Shown: positions 1 through 9,444, counted from the first letter of the stretch. The stretch is 52,032 bases of DNA from Clostridiales bacterium oral taxon 876 str. F0540 (GCA_000466585.1 KE993454.1:1-52032); one strand, 5' to 3'. Made by a program: numbers and translations. Notes: a model not told the origin generated them from the letters alone.

Positions 1-29
1 CGCAGGCGTTTTTGTTTGTCAAATATTTT

Positions 30-485
30 TTATTTATTTATCATAAGATTTTTTAATTCTTCCATAAATGTATTTATATCTTTAAACTGTCTGTATACTG
101 ATGCAAATCTAACATAGGCTATTTCATCAACCTTCTTTAAGTTCTCCATAATCATTTCACCTATATATTCAGATTTTACTTCTGTAAGCATTTGATTGCT
201 AAGCTGCTTTTCTACGTCACTTGCTATTGCTTCAATCTGCATTCTGGAAACAGGACGTTTCTGGCATGCTTTTAATAGTCCGCTAATTATTTTGGACTTA
301 TCAAAATATTCCCTGCTAAGATCCTTTTTTATAACAAGTATCGGAATATCCTCTATCTTCTCATATGTTGTATATCTTTTATTGCAGCTTAAACATTCCC
401 GCCTTCTTCTGATTGCCATATCATCTTCTGTGGATCTTGAATCCACAACTTTGCTTTCCTCATATCCACAGTATGGACACTTCAC
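30..485 (-). CDS. nrdR: Transcriptional repressor NrdR
   Basis: NrdR is a zinc-ribbon/ATP-cone repressor of ribonucleotide reductase genes that senses ATP/dATP. The start of the protein reads KCPYCGYEESKVVDSR, with a second Cys pair in ECLSCNKRYTTYE, which together form the zinc ribbon. An ATP-cone domain follows, beginning VIKKDLSREYFDKSKI and ending FASVYRQFKDI. The length of 151 residues is normal for the family. I place the start at the GTG at 485, giving the usual N-terminus MKCPYC; a GTG three codons upstream (494) is also open but lies almost on top of the AAAGGA ribosome site. The gene ends the sigma-factor/division block, a position common in clostridia. Identity is very secure; only the start is uncertain. 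Confidence 0.97.
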   Translation of the reverse strand: MKCPYCGYEESKVVDSRSTEDDMAIRRRRECLSCNKRYTTYEKIEDIPILVIKKDLSREYFDKSKIISGLLKACQKRPVSRMQIEAIASDVEKQLSNQMLTEVKSEYIGEMIMENLKKVDEIAYVRFASVYRQFKDINTFMEELKNLMINK

Positions 486-586
486 TTTCTCCACATCCTT
501 TGTTTAATATTAGCTATGTATACTTATTATAATAGTTATAGTAAATATATGTACATAAATATTATACACATTTGCTATAGTAATTT

Positions 587-850
587 CTACATCTTATTAT
601 TTATTATTAGCCCGTTCCCATCAATAAGTATAACATCTAAACCTACCTTAAGAACTTTACTCCAAGGAATTTCAATACTATCATTCTTACCGAACCAAGA
701 TACCTTTTGATTTGGCAGCAGAATAGATAATATCCTATATTCATCACAATCAATTTTTAAATCTTTTATAAAGCCAAGCTTAGAACCAGTAGAGATATCA
801 ATGACTTCCATAGCTCTTAAATTTGCAATTGAATACAAAGAATTTTCCAT
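587..850 (-). CDS. YlmC/YmxH family PRC-barrel sporulation-associated protein
   Basis: This 87-residue protein has the PRC-barrel pattern of the YlmC/YmxH family: an opening LRAMEVIDISTGSKLGFIKDL, then IPWSKVLKVGLDVILID. The biochemical role of the family is unknown. In Firmicutes it is commonly found beside sigG or other sporulation genes, and here it lies directly downstream of sigG. The start ATG has an AGAGAGG ribosome site 8-9 bases upstream. A terminator hairpin separates it from sigG, so it probably has its own promoter in the 975-bp-side gap. Family assignment is confident; function is not known. Confidence 0.88.
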   Translation of the reverse strand: MENSLYSIANLRAMEVIDISTGSKLGFIKDLKIDCDEYRILSILLPNQKVSWFGKNDSIEIPWSKVLKVGLDVILIDGNGLIINNKM

Positions 851-952
851 ACGTTTAACCTCTCTTTAAATATAAAATATATCTTTTATCAATTAATGAG
901 TTTGTGCAATCTTAATATAATTTATATTCATCAAGTAATTATTATATGATAA

Positions 953-974
953 AAAAGAGCCAGGCGGCTCTTTT
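953..974 (-). terminator. Terminator of sigG
   Basis: A short perfect stem, GAGCC/GGCTC with loop AGGC, is flanked by A and T runs on the two sides, so it can terminate in both directions. It overlaps the sigG stop codon, so it closes the sigG message. Confidence 0.85.
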
Positions 975-1746
975 ATACGTATTTTCTCATATGCCTTAAA
1001 GCGGTTTTTTCCAGTCTGGAAACTTGAGCTTGAGATATTCCTATTTCATCCGCTACCTCCATTTGAGTTCTTCCATCAAAAAATCGTAAGGTAAGTATTA
1101 ATTTTTCTCTATCATTTAATTTTTTCATTGCTTCTTTTATAGAAATGTTTTCAAGCCAGCTGTCATCAAGGTTTTTATTATCACTGATTTGATCCATTAC
1201 ATATATAGCGTCTCCGCCATCATGATAGATAGGTTCAAATAGCGACACCGGATCTTGAATTGCGTCTAAAGCAAATACTACCTCTTCCCTTGGAACTTTT
1301 AATTCCTTGGCTATTTGTGATATTGTTGGCTCCTTATTATTTTCTCCTATTAATTTATCCCTTACCTGTAAAGCCCTATAGGCAATGTCTCTTAGAGATC
1401 TGCTCACTCTTATTGAGTTATTATCTCTCAAATATCGTCTAATTTCTCCAATTATCATTGGAACTGCATATGTAGAAAATTTCACATTTTGTGTCAGATC
1501 AAAATTATCAATAGCTTTGATTAAACCTATACAGCCAACTTGAAATAGATCATCTACGTTTTCTCCTCTATTATTGAACCTTTGAATGACACTTAATACT
1601 AGTCTTAAGTTTCCTCTTATAAACTTTTCTCTGGATTCTTCATCCTTGTCTTTCATCTTTAATAGAAGCTGTCTCATTTCACTTTCTTTTAAAACCGGTA
1701 ACTTAGCGGTATTAACGCCACATATTTCTACTTTGTTAATCATCAT
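973..1746 (-). CDS. sigG: RNA polymerase sporulation sigma factor G
   Basis: Late forespore sigma factor, 257 residues. The N-terminus KVEICGVNTAKLPVLKESEM is characteristic of sigma-G and includes the early segment bound by anti-sigma factors. Region 2 is visible at FIRGNLRLVLSVIQRF and VDDLFQVGCIGLIKAIDNFD, and region 4 at LNDREKLILTLRFFDG and MEVADEIGISQAQVSRLEK. The start is one of two adjacent ATGs (1746 or 1743). A sigma-F-type promoter lies about 35-60 bases upstream, which fits the known control of sigG by sigma-F and by itself. The gene follows sigE, as in most clostridia and bacilli. Confidence 0.97.
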   Translation of the reverse strand: MMINKVEICGVNTAKLPVLKESEMRQLLLKMKDKDEESREKFIRGNLRLVLSVIQRFNNRGENVDDLFQVGCIGLIKAIDNFDLTQNVKFSTYAVPMIIGEIRRYLRDNNSIRVSRSLRDIAYRALQVRDKLIGENNKEPTISQIAKELKVPREEVVFALDAIQDPVSLFEPIYHDGGDAIYVMDQISDNKNLDDSWLENISIKEAMKKLNDREKLILTLRFFDGRTQMEVADEIGISQAQVSRLEKTALRHMRKYV

Positions 1747-1780
1747 GTTGTCATCAGCCCCTTTTAAATAATAGCATTAA

Positions 1781-1810
1781 AATTATTTCCCAAGGAGCAT
1801 ACTTTTATAC
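1781..1810 (-). promoter_or_regulatory. Sigma-F/sigma-G type promoter of sigG
   Basis: On the minus strand GTATA is followed by 15 bases and then GGAAATAATT. This fits the forespore promoter pattern of GYWTA, a 15-16 base spacer and GGnnAnAnT. The position upstream of sigG matches the known sigma-F dependence of this gene. The match is seen by eye and no start site has been mapped. Confidence 0.7.
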
Positions 1811-1820
1811 TAAAGACAAC

Positions 1821-2528
1821 CTATATCATTTTATTTATTTCTTTCTTTAATCTTTTAATAATTCTTTTTTCTAATCTGGATATATATGATTGCGATATTC
1901 CAAGCATATCGGCAACTTCCTTTTGGGTTTTCTCCCCAGCACCATTAAGTCCAAATCTTAACTGCACAATTTCTTTCTCTCTTGTATTTAATTTTTTCAT
2001 GGCTACTACAAGAAGTTGCTTGTCTACTTCATCTTCTATTAAATTGTAAACTGAATCGTTTTCTGTACCCAATATATCAGAAAGAAGCAGTTCATTTCCA
2101 TCCCAATCAATATTCAGCGGCTCATAAAAGGATATTTCAGCCTTAACTTTACTGTTTCTTCTAAGATACATTAAAATTTCATTTTCTATGCAGCGAGATC
2201 CATAGGTAGCAAGTTTAATTTTTTTATTTGGATCGAAGGTGTTTACAGCTTTTATAAGTCCAATAGTGCCAACCGAAATTAAATCTTCAACATTAACTCC
2301 CGTATTTTCAAACTTTCGTGCAATATAAACAACTAATCTTAAATTTCTTTCTATAAGTATGGATCTTATGCTTTCATCACCGTCTACAAGTCTGGCTACT
2401 AAATCTTCTTCTTCTTCTTTGCTTAATGGCGGAGGTAAAGCATCATTTCCACCTATATAATATAATTTTCTTATACCAAATTTAACTTTAACCAATAGTC
2501 TGTTTAAAATTACTTTCAAGCTTAACAT
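1821..2528 (-). CDS. sigE: RNA polymerase sporulation sigma factor E (pro-sigma-E)
   Basis: Early mother-cell sigma factor, made as an inactive precursor. The protein (235 residues) starts MLSLKVILNRLLVKVKFGI, the hydrophobic/basic pro-sequence removed by SpoIIGA. Region 2 follows (LIERNLRLVVYIARKF; VEDLISVGTIGLIKAVNTFD), then region 4 (LNTREKEIVQLRFGL; MLGISQSYISRLEKRIIKRL). I start at the ATG at 2528, which has AGGGGG seven bases upstream; the longer frame from 2543 would place its start inside that ribosome site. The gene lies 21 bp after spoIIGA, so the protease and its substrate are co-transcribed. Confidence 0.97.
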   Translation of the reverse strand: MLSLKVILNRLLVKVKFGIRKLYYIGGNDALPPPLSKEEEEDLVARLVDGDESIRSILIERNLRLVVYIARKFENTGVNVEDLISVGTIGLIKAVNTFDPNKKIKLATYGSRCIENEILMYLRRNSKVKAEISFYEPLNIDWDGNELLLSDILGTENDSVYNLIEDEVDKQLLVVAMKKLNTREKEIVQLRFGLNGAGEKTQKEVADMLGISQSYISRLEKRIIKRLKKEINKMI

Positions 2529-2549
2529 ATTTAACCCCCTCATTAATGA

Positions 2550-3353
2550 CTAAATTATCCCTCTGGATAAAAGTGCTTGATAATCGTTTAGTTCACTTAG
2601 CTTATCCTCGCAAAAAGCTACTATTACTTCTCTTTGTGTCACCTTATCTTTAATATGTATATTTATATATTCTGGTTTAAAACCAACAAGTCTTCCCACA
2701 TTTCCATTCACTACTTTGTAAGGAATATATAATTTATCATTGTCTCTAATGTTAAAATCGCTGATATACTTGTTTTCAAGTATTAAAACCGGAAGATTTG
2801 TTGCAGGCTCTCTAAGTTCATTTCCTGTATCTAAAAATGCAAAGAAAGTTTTATAAATATTATTGCTTTTTATATCTACCTTATAAATTAATGTACTAAT
2901 ATCCTTCCTATCTTTAATATAAATAATTAATCTGTTAATTAATAAATAACAAACAATGAATACTAACATAAGCTTCTTGTATGTAAAATTCAACTTTAAT
3001 GAGCTCAGATCATTAAGAGTGCTACCGCCATTGAGTTCAACAAAAAAACATAAACCTTCAAGCAGCATAGAATATAATAGAAAGATAACTGAAGCCTTAA
3101 GAATTAAAACTAAATTTTTCAACTTATAAATCATTGAAATCATTATAAAGACAATAAGTATTTTAAATGGTAACAAAGTTAGAAAATTCAGTTTGGGGAA
3201 TATTATCGTAACAACATATGAGCCTCCGATAACAGATGGTAATATTAATTTTGTTGATTTAATTTTAATTCTAATAGTTTGTACTGTTATATATAAAAGA
3301 AAATAATCTATTAAAGCATTCTCTAAAATTAATACATCTAAATTTACTACCAC
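2550..3353 (-). CDS. spoIIGA: Sigma-E processing peptidase SpoIIGA
   Basis: Membrane aspartic protease that cleaves pro-sigma-E after septation. The first ~150 residues contain about five hydrophobic segments. The C-terminal half holds the aspartic-protease motif FLDTGNEL, with the catalytic Asp near residue 175. The length of 267 is slightly short but within the family. The start is a GTG with GGAGGGGGG four to five bases before it. The gene is the first of the spoIIGA-sigE pair, with 150 bp to ftsZ upstream. The protein diverges quickly between genera, so identity rests on topology, the DTGN motif and position, which together are strong. Confidence 0.93.
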   Translation of the reverse strand: MVVNLDVLILENALIDYFLLYITVQTIRIKIKSTKLILPSVIGGSYVVTIIFPKLNFLTLLPFKILIVFIMISMIYKLKNLVLILKASVIFLLYSMLLEGLCFFVELNGGSTLNDLSSLKLNFTYKKLMLVFIVCYLLINRLIIYIKDRKDISTLIYKVDIKSNNIYKTFFAFLDTGNELREPATNLPVLILENKYISDFNIRDNDKLYIPYKVVNGNVGRLVGFKPEYINIHIKDKVTQREVIVAFCEDKLSELNDYQALLSRGII

Positions 3354-3485
3354 TTAGCCCCCCTCCTTTAAATTTATTATATATCTATTTATTTCAAAAT
3401 TTTGTCATTTTATATTACTGTTTATTATTTTTTAGTTCAAAAATATGCCAAATTGCATCACATTAACTAAAAATGTTCAAAATAA

Positions 3486-3507
3486 AAAAAGTGCCATTGG
3501 CACTTTT
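3486..3507 (-). terminator. Terminator of ftsZ
   Basis: Stem GTGCC/GGCAC with an ATT loop, A-rich on one side and T-rich on the other. It overlaps the ftsZ stop codon. Confidence 0.8.
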
Positions 3508-4588
3508 ATCTTTTAGAAGACCTTCTTAAGAAAGCAGGAATTTCTAAATCAGTTTCATCATATTTTTCTTTTTCTAAAGTAAATGCTGCTTCATTTTTAG
3601 GATTAGCAGTTTTAGTTGTCTTTACTTCAGTTTTTTCATTTTCAAATCCAGTTGCTATTACTGTAATTCTTATTTCATCCTTTAAATTTTCATCAATAAC
3701 AGCACCAACAATTATGTTAGCATCAGGGTCCGCAGCTTGCTGAACTATTTCAGCTGCTTCGTTCATCTCAATTAATGAAAAATCTTGTCCACCTGTTATA
3801 TTTAATAGAACTCCTGTAGCTCCTACTATTGAAGTTTCTAGCAAAGGACTTGATATAGCCTGTTTCGCTGCATCTTGAGCACGATTGTCACCGCGTCCTT
3901 CTCCAGTACCCATATGAGCCAATCCCTTATCAATCATTATAGTTTTAACGTCAGCAAAGTCAAGATTTACTAATCCGGGAATTGTTATCAAATCTGAAAT
4001 ACCCTGAACACCTTGTCTTAAAACATCATCTGCTAATCTAAAAGACTCAACTAAAGGAGTTTTCTTATCTACAATGCTCAATAATCTTTCATTTGGTATA
4101 GTTACAAGAGTATCAACTCTGTCTTTTAAATTTTTTATTCCTAATTCTGCATTAAGCATTCTTTTTCTTCCCTCAAAAGGAAATGGCTTTGTAACAACAC
4201 CAACTGTTAAAATCCCCATTGATTTAGCTATCTCAGCTATAACCGGAGCAGCACCTGTACCAGTTCCGCCACCCATTCCGGCAGTTATAAATACCATATC
4301 TGCACCTTTTATAGCTTGGGCGATTTCTTCCTTACTTTCTTCAGCAGCCTTCATGCCAATCTCAGGATTAGCTCCGGCACCTAGTCCCTTTGTTAGCTTA
4401 TCACCAATTTGTATCTTTTGTGATGCTTGAGAAAGCATCAATGCCTGTTTATCAGTATTTACAACTATAAACTCAACATTTTTTAATCCACCTTTTATCA
4501 TTCTGTTTACGGCGTTATTACCTCCGCCTCCGCAACCTATAACTTTAATCTGCGCAAATTGTTGAACATCAACATCAAAATCTAGCAC
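3506..4588 (-). CDS. ftsZ: Cell division protein FtsZ
   Basis: Tubulin-like GTPase that forms the division ring. The N-terminal nucleotide site begins IKVIGCGGGGNNAVNRMI. The tubulin signature GGGTGTGAAP follows, and the T7-loop region is NLDFADVKTIM. The short conserved C-terminal tail DLEIPAFLRRSSKR is the FtsA/SepF-binding peptide and is intact. The length of 360 is typical. The start is a GTG with GGGAGG seven bases upstream. It lies 15 bp downstream of the FtsA-like gene and is probably co-transcribed with it. Confidence 0.98.
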   Translation of the reverse strand: MLDFDVDVQQFAQIKVIGCGGGGNNAVNRMIKGGLKNVEFIVVNTDKQALMLSQASQKIQIGDKLTKGLGAGANPEIGMKAAEESKEEIAQAIKGADMVFITAGMGGGTGTGAAPVIAEIAKSMGILTVGVVTKPFPFEGRKRMLNAELGIKNLKDRVDTLVTIPNERLLSIVDKKTPLVESFRLADDVLRQGVQGISDLITIPGLVNLDFADVKTIMIDKGLAHMGTGEGRGDNRAQDAAKQAISSPLLETSIVGATGVLLNITGGQDFSLIEMNEAAEIVQQAADPDANIIVGAVIDENLKDEIRITVIATGFENEKTEVKTTKTANPKNEAAFTLEKEKYDETDLEIPAFLRRSSKR

Positions 4589-4603
4589 AATAATACCTCC
4601 CTA

Positions 4604-5860
4604 TTAGAAAAAATCTGCTAAAAATCCTTTAATTTTTGAAAATACTCCCTTGTCTTCAGAAAAATGCTTGTCATCGAATGAGTTCTTTTGCTTTGTTTTA
4701 TAATTTTCTTTATTATTCATATGAGGCTCGCTAATATTAGCTGTATTTACAACATCTTTAATAATACCTACAGCCGTATTATGAGTTGGACTTGAAGCAC
4801 CAACATATTCCGGTGTTCCAATTCTTACAGGTTTATTGAATATTTGTCCTGCAAAATCGCATATACCATTAAATAATGCAATTCCGCCTCCAACAATTAC
4901 AATTCCCGAAACATCTTCATAGAAACCACTGCTTTTAAGTTTATATTCTATGATCTGCAAAAATTCTTCAACCCTAGCCTCAACAATTTGTTTAAGTAAT
5001 GATATATTAACATCAATACTGCTGTTTACAGAAATATTAACCTTAATATTTTCCTCATTAACATCATCTGCTTGTACTAAACTTCCATACTTAATTTTTA
5101 ATTTTTCGGCCTCAGAAAATGGTATCTTTAAGCAAATAGATATATCATTTGTTATTGTACTTCCTCCAAGAGGAATAGTTTCTGTAAAAACTATATCATT
5201 TCTTTTATGAATAGAAATATCTATTTTTTCTGATCCGATATCTATAAGTGCTGTTCCCATTTTTATTTCTTCCTTTTTCATAGCAGCTTCTGATACCGCT
5301 AGCGGTTCAAGAACTATACCATCAACATTAATCCCTGCTTTGTTAATACTTTTTATCAAGTTAGAAACTACAGTTGTTTGAGCCAAAATCACATGAGAAT
5401 CCACTTCCAGTTTCACACCTGACATTCCTACAGGATCCTTTATATTATCATAACTGTCAATAATGTACTGCCTAGGTATTACACCTATTATTTCCTTACC
5501 TGCTGGTACGGATATCGTTTTTGCAGCATTTAATACTCTTTGAACATCTCTTTTCGATATTTCTCTATCCTCAGAAGAAATTGCTACAATACCACTATTA
5601 GGTATTAACTCGCAAATTCCGCCAGAAAGTGATATATATGCACTTTCAATAGAAATATCCAGCATATCTGATAATTGTTCTACGGAGTTTCTTACAGCTC
5701 CAGCAACATTATCAATATCTACAACAACTCCCTTTTTTAAACCACTACATTTGACAGATGTAACACCTGATATTTGAAGCCTGCCGTGTTTATCTATTTT
5801 TCCGGCAGCACTGCACACTTTAGAAGATCCAATGTCAATTCCTACTATGTATTCATCCAT
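4604..5860 (-). CDS. ftsA: FtsA-like cell division protein
   Basis: Actin-fold protein expected to tether FtsZ to the membrane. The protein starts MDEYIVGIDIGSSKVCSAAG, the phosphate-1 loop. It continues with MGTALIDIGSEKIDISIHK (phosphate 2) and VSGIVIVGGGIALFNGI (adenosine motif). The C-terminal end KIKGFLADFF is amphipathic and suits membrane binding. I start at 5860, where a GGGGGGAAAGG ribosome site precedes the ATG; the open frame extends another 30 codons upstream with a lysine-rich sequence that does not look like FtsA. The length of 418 is normal. It is paired with ftsZ. Confidence 0.93.
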   Translation of the reverse strand: MDEYIVGIDIGSSKVCSAAGKIDKHGRLQISGVTSVKCSGLKKGVVVDIDNVAGAVRNSVEQLSDMLDISIESAYISLSGGICELIPNSGIVAISSEDREISKRDVQRVLNAAKTISVPAGKEIIGVIPRQYIIDSYDNIKDPVGMSGVKLEVDSHVILAQTTVVSNLIKSINKAGINVDGIVLEPLAVSEAAMKKEEIKMGTALIDIGSEKIDISIHKRNDIVFTETIPLGGSTITNDISICLKIPFSEAEKLKIKYGSLVQADDVNEENIKVNISVNSSIDVNISLLKQIVEARVEEFLQIIEYKLKSSGFYEDVSGIVIVGGGIALFNGICDFAGQIFNKPVRIGTPEYVGASSPTHNTAVGIIKDVVNTANISEPHMNNKENYKTKQKNSFDDKHFSEDKGVFSKIKGFLADFF

Positions 5861-5977
5861 TAAGTCCTTTCCCCCCTTACAAGAGAACCCTAAATTTATA
5901 TATTCAACAAGAATTCTGTTTTTCCTCTTAATTTTTAATTTTTTTATCATATTTTATAATTTTTTATTGTTTAATAT

Positions 5978-6016
5978 AAAAAGATAGATAGCTTTTATCC
6001 AGCTATCTATCTTTTT
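5978..6016 (-). terminator. Terminator between glycosyltransferase gene and ftsA
   Basis: A perfect 16-base inverted repeat (AAAAAGATAGATAGCT and its complement) with a 7-base loop ends in a T-run. It lies directly after the glycosyltransferase stop codon. Confidence 0.9.
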
Positions 6017-6020
6017 GTAT

Positions 6021-7304
6021 TTAATTTACTTTTTCTAATTCAGAAATATTTACACTTCGAGTATGTAGTGTATGACTCCACTCTTTGTTATTCTTATCTA
6101 ATATCCCCTGAACAGAAATAGGAATCCAAGTCAATGTATAGATTGGGAATATAAGATAGTATAGGAATACTCTAAAAGTAAGTTTTTTATCTAGTATTAA
6201 CAACACCGGAGTGTATATAAATTGTAATACAGATACTATTACAACAACAATTGCCATTGCATCTATATTAGCAGGAGAAAAAATTGAATGTAAAGCACCC
6301 GATATACTTTGTATCTTAAATAAGGAGTCAATTTTATTCAAGAAATCTACAATAAGTGCAACACCAAGCAATACAGTGATAATAGGTTGAATACTATACA
6401 ACGCACAATCTAAAGCGCTAAAATTCAATTCTCTTACCGCTTTTTTTATAAGTTTAAAAAAGTATCTTTCTGCTACATCAGCATATCCTTGCATCCATCT
6501 TTTTCTTTGCCACCAAGATTGGGATAATGTTAATGGCTTCTCATCATAAACAATTGCATCGTGAGCCCAACCAACTTTTTTACCATTAAGCACCAATTTG
6601 CAAGTAAACTCCAAGTCTTCAGTTAAGCAGGTAGCTCCCCATCCTAACTCTTTCAAAATGTCAGTTTCTATGCAGCATCCGGTACCACCAAGCTGATTTG
6701 AAAGTCCCAAGTTTCTTCTTGACAATTGGAACATCCTGTTAGAAGTCCAAAATGCAACAGAATATGCACCAGTTATCCAAGTATCATGAGGATTTTTACT
6801 GTCAAGATATCCCTGAACAACCTTAAAACCTTCCAACAACTTTTTATTCATCTCTCTTAAAAAGTTTCTAGACGCTAGATTGTCAGCGTCGAAAACAACT
6901 ACAGCATCATATTTTTTATCCATTTTAAATATCTTATCAAACATCCACTCTAAGGCAAAACCTTTTCCACGTTTATCTTTGCTGGATCTTTCATAAACAA
7001 TTGCTCCAGCGGCTCTTCCTTTTGCAGCAGTTTTGTCTGTACAATTATCAGCAATTATAAATATATCATACAGTTCTTTAGGATAATCTAATCTTTTCAA
7101 ACTATGGATAATATCTTGGATCACCATTTCCTCGTTATGTGCTGCGACTATTAATGCAAAGCTCTTTTCTGGCTCCACATCACTTTTTTCTTTTTTTCTA
7201 TAAAGGCCAAAAAAAGAAATGCATAAATAATACATTGAAACAATAAATATTAGCTTACTCAAAATCTGGAGAATAGCTTCCATTATTGATTTTATAATAT
7301 CCAA
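6021..7304 (-). CDS. Membrane family 2 glycosyltransferase, processive type
   Basis: An N-terminal membrane segment (about residues 8-30) precedes a GT-A catalytic domain. It shows FALIVAAHNEEMVIQDII, the DXD-type metal site VVFDADN, the TED motif in CLTEDLEFTC and the QxxRW-type motif QRKRWMQG. Three or four hydrophobic segments follow in the C-terminal third. This is the layout of processive beta-glycosyltransferases of the cellulose/hyaluronan/poly-GlcNAc type. The product cannot be named from sequence. The start is probably the TTG at 7304, seven bases after GGGGGG; a TTG at 7310 is too close to that site. It lies between pilT and ftsA, with its own terminator. Confidence 0.88.
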   Translation of the reverse strand: MDIIKSIMEAILQILSKLIFIVSMYYLCISFFGLYRKKEKSDVEPEKSFALIVAAHNEEMVIQDIIHSLKRLDYPKELYDIFIIADNCTDKTAAKGRAAGAIVYERSSKDKRGKGFALEWMFDKIFKMDKKYDAVVVFDADNLASRNFLREMNKKLLEGFKVVQGYLDSKNPHDTWITGAYSVAFWTSNRMFQLSRRNLGLSNQLGGTGCCIETDILKELGWGATCLTEDLEFTCKLVLNGKKVGWAHDAIVYDEKPLTLSQSWWQRKRWMQGYADVAERYFFKLIKKAVRELNFSALDCALYSIQPIITVLLGVALIVDFLNKIDSLFKIQSISGALHSIFSPANIDAMAIVVVIVSVLQFIYTPVLLILDKKLTFRVFLYYLIFPIYTLTWIPISVQGILDKNNKEWSHTLHTRSVNISELEKVN

Positions 7305-7403
7305 TATCAATCCCCCCTAGTTCACAGATATTTTAACACAATTTTTTCTTAATTACTATAGGGTTAGTCAATTATTTTAATAATTTTAAGGAACAATGCA
7401 GTT

Positions 7404-8459
7404 TTAATAGGTTATAAGTCTTCCGAGCATATCCTTATCGATTGCATATGTAAGTGCAGTTTCACCGGAGATATAACCTCTTCTGTAAAGCTCTGATAAC
7501 GCAATATCCATAGTCTTCATGCCAAATTTTGCACCTGTTTGTACTGCAGATTCAATTTGATGAGTTTTACCTTCCCTTACAAGATTCTGTATTGCAGGTG
7601 TTGCAATCATAACTTCTAAAGCCGCTACTCTTCCGTTTCCATCAGAAGTTGGCAGCAATTGTTGCGAAATAATACCCTGTAATACCGCTGCAAGCTGTAC
7701 TTTAATTTGCTGCTGCTGGAATGGAGGAAAAACATCAATAATTCTATCTATCGTTTTAGCAGCCCCTATTGTATGCAGAGTCGAAAATACCAGATGTCCT
7801 GTTTCAGCAGCGGTAATTGCAATTGATATTGTTTCAATATCTCTCATTTCACCAACAAGTATTACATCCGGATCTTCGCGAAGTACAGATTTTAATGCAT
7901 TTTGGTAACTAAGACTATCTTTCCCAATTTCTCTTTGATTTATAATACATTTATTGTGTTTATGCAAATATTCAACCGGATCTTCTAATGTAATAATATG
8001 CGCCGGCCTTGTCATATTGATTTCATTAATCATAGCAGCTAAAGTTGTACTTTTACCGCTTCCTGTAGGCCCGGTAACCAGAACTAATCCTCTTTGTTTG
8101 TTTGTTAAATCCTTTATAACAGAAGGAAACTGCAAACTATCTAATGTAGGAATATCTAAGGAAACAACTCTTATAGCTAATGCGTCACTCCCGCGCTGCT
8201 TAAAAATATTTACCCTAAACCTTCCAAGCCCATTTATTGAGTAGGATGTATCTATTTCACCTTTAGTTAAATATTCCTTAAGATCATTTTCGTTCAATAT
8301 TTGTTTTACAAAATTTTCTGTATCACTAGGCATTAATCTATTTAAATCCGTCTGAATTAACTCACCATTAACTCTAGTTGTTGGAGGTATTCCTACAGTT
8401 AAATGTAAATCTGAAGCTTTTTTACTTATGGTCAGTTCTAAAAGTTCGTTAAATGTCAT
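7404..8459 (-). CDS. pilT: Type IV pilus retraction ATPase PilT
   Basis: Hexameric ATPase that depolymerises type IV pili. Walker A is GPTGSGKST at residues 130-138. The Asp box and Walker B region is DPDVILVGEMRD. The His box is in TGHLVFSTLHTIGAAKTIDRIIDVFP. The N-terminal PAS-like domain (LTISKKASDLHLTVGIPPTTRVNG, in two overlapping parts) is intact. The length of 351 is typical. The gene begins 28 bp after aroE and may share its transcript. No other pilus gene is in the window, so the pilus assembly set must be elsewhere. Confidence 0.95.
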   Translation of the reverse strand: MTFNELLELTISKKASDLHLTVGIPPTTRVNGELIQTDLNRLMPSDTENFVKQILNENDLKEYLTKGEIDTSYSINGLGRFRVNIFKQRGSDALAIRVVSLDIPTLDSLQFPSVIKDLTNKQRGLVLVTGPTGSGKSTTLAAMINEINMTRPAHIITLEDPVEYLHKHNKCIINQREIGKDSLSYQNALKSVLREDPDVILVGEMRDIETISIAITAAETGHLVFSTLHTIGAAKTIDRIIDVFPPFQQQQIKVQLAAVLQGIISQQLLPTSDGNGRVAALEVMIATPAIQNLVREGKTHQIESAVQTGAKFGMKTMDIALSELYRRGYISGETALTYAIDKDMLGRLITY

Positions 8460-8486
8460 TTCTCTTCCCCCTAAATATACTTTTGT

Positions 8487-9254
8487 TTAAACATTATCAT
8501 ATTCCAGCCAGATATCTACCGCTTTATAAGCTTGATACTTCAGCATCTTCTCGCCATTAATTGTCACAGCTCCAAACTTTTGTGCTGATTTTAAAAATGT
8601 TGTTACCCTAGGATTATAAACCAAATCATAAACTATACATTCCTTTTCTAGATGATTTATTTGGATAGGGCTTTCATTCAAATAATTTATTCCTCCTAAA
8701 GGTGTACAATTAATTATAATATTATAGCTGCCTAAATCTTTAATATTAGAAATTGCAGTAACATTACCAAATTGCTTAAAATAATCGCCTGACCTTTTAA
8801 TATCTCTGGCTGCTATATCAATACCCTTGCACTTTAAATCCTTTAGAGCACAGCATACTGATTTTGCTGCACCGCCATTTCCCAAAATAAGTGCACGCTT
8901 ATTTTCTAAATTTAAATTGTAATCTTCCAGGCTTTTAATAAATCCAAAATAGTCAGTGTTATAGCCAACTAAACTATTATTTTTTATGAGCACTGTATTA
9001 ACTGCATTTATTCTATCAGCAGGATATTCTAGTATATCTAAATATTTTATAATAATTTCTTTATAAGGAATAGTAACGTTAAATCCAATAATATCTTTCT
9101 CTGATAAATTATTAATAAATTGCTCTAAATGCTTTTCTTCTATATCAAATAATTCGTAGTGCAAATCGATTTCATTTTCTGCATAGTATTCATTATGTAT
9201 TTCTGGAGATAAAGAATACTGTATGTTTCTCCCTAAAAGGCCGCATCTTTTCAA
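8487..9254 (-). CDS. aroE: Shikimate dehydrogenase
   Basis: NADP-dependent reduction of 3-dehydroshikimate in the aromatic amino acid pathway. The N-terminal substrate site is CGLLGRNIQYSLSPEIHN. The catalytic Lys lies in NVTIPYKEIIIKYL, the Asn/Asp pair in INAVNTVL and GYNTDYFGF, the NADP loop in ALILGNGGAAKS, and NCTPLGG follows. I start at a TTG at 9254 because AGGAGTG lies six bases upstream and the product then begins MKRCGLLG, as family members do. The frame is open 32 codons further upstream to another TTG that lacks a ribosome site. The length of 255 residues is slightly short but complete. Confidence 0.93.
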   Translation of the reverse strand: MKRCGLLGRNIQYSLSPEIHNEYYAENEIDLHYELFDIEEKHLEQFINNLSEKDIIGFNVTIPYKEIIIKYLDILEYPADRINAVNTVLIKNNSLVGYNTDYFGFIKSLEDYNLNLENKRALILGNGGAAKSVCCALKDLKCKGIDIAARDIKRSGDYFKQFGNVTAISNIKDLGSYNIIINCTPLGGINYLNESPIQINHLEKECIVYDLVYNPRVTTFLKSAQKFGAVTINGEKMLKYQAYKAVDIWLEYDNV

Positions 9255-9374
9255 AATATCACTCCTAAAACTGTTTATAATTAAATATTCAACATTTCTG
9301 CTCAAAATCCTCTTACTTATTTTATCTAATGCATCTATTATAGTTTCCAAATCAATTTTAAATAATATCGCATA

Positions 9375-9415
9375 AAATAAGCAGTAAGAAAAGTATTATT
9401 TCTTACTGCTTATTT
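9375..9415 (-). terminator. Terminator after the sigma-K C-terminal fragment
   Basis: A perfect inverted repeat of about 16 bases (AATAAGCAGTAAGAAA and its complement) with a 7-base loop and a T-rich end. It lies 30 bp after the stop of the sigma-K fragment and before aroE. Confidence 0.88.
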
Positions 9416-9444
9416 TATCATTGATTAAATTGTCCATAAAACCA

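Noticed and set aside
4074..4430. 118-codon open frame opposite ftsZ
   Set aside because: Complement of a highly conserved gene, with no ribosome site and no recognisable motif.
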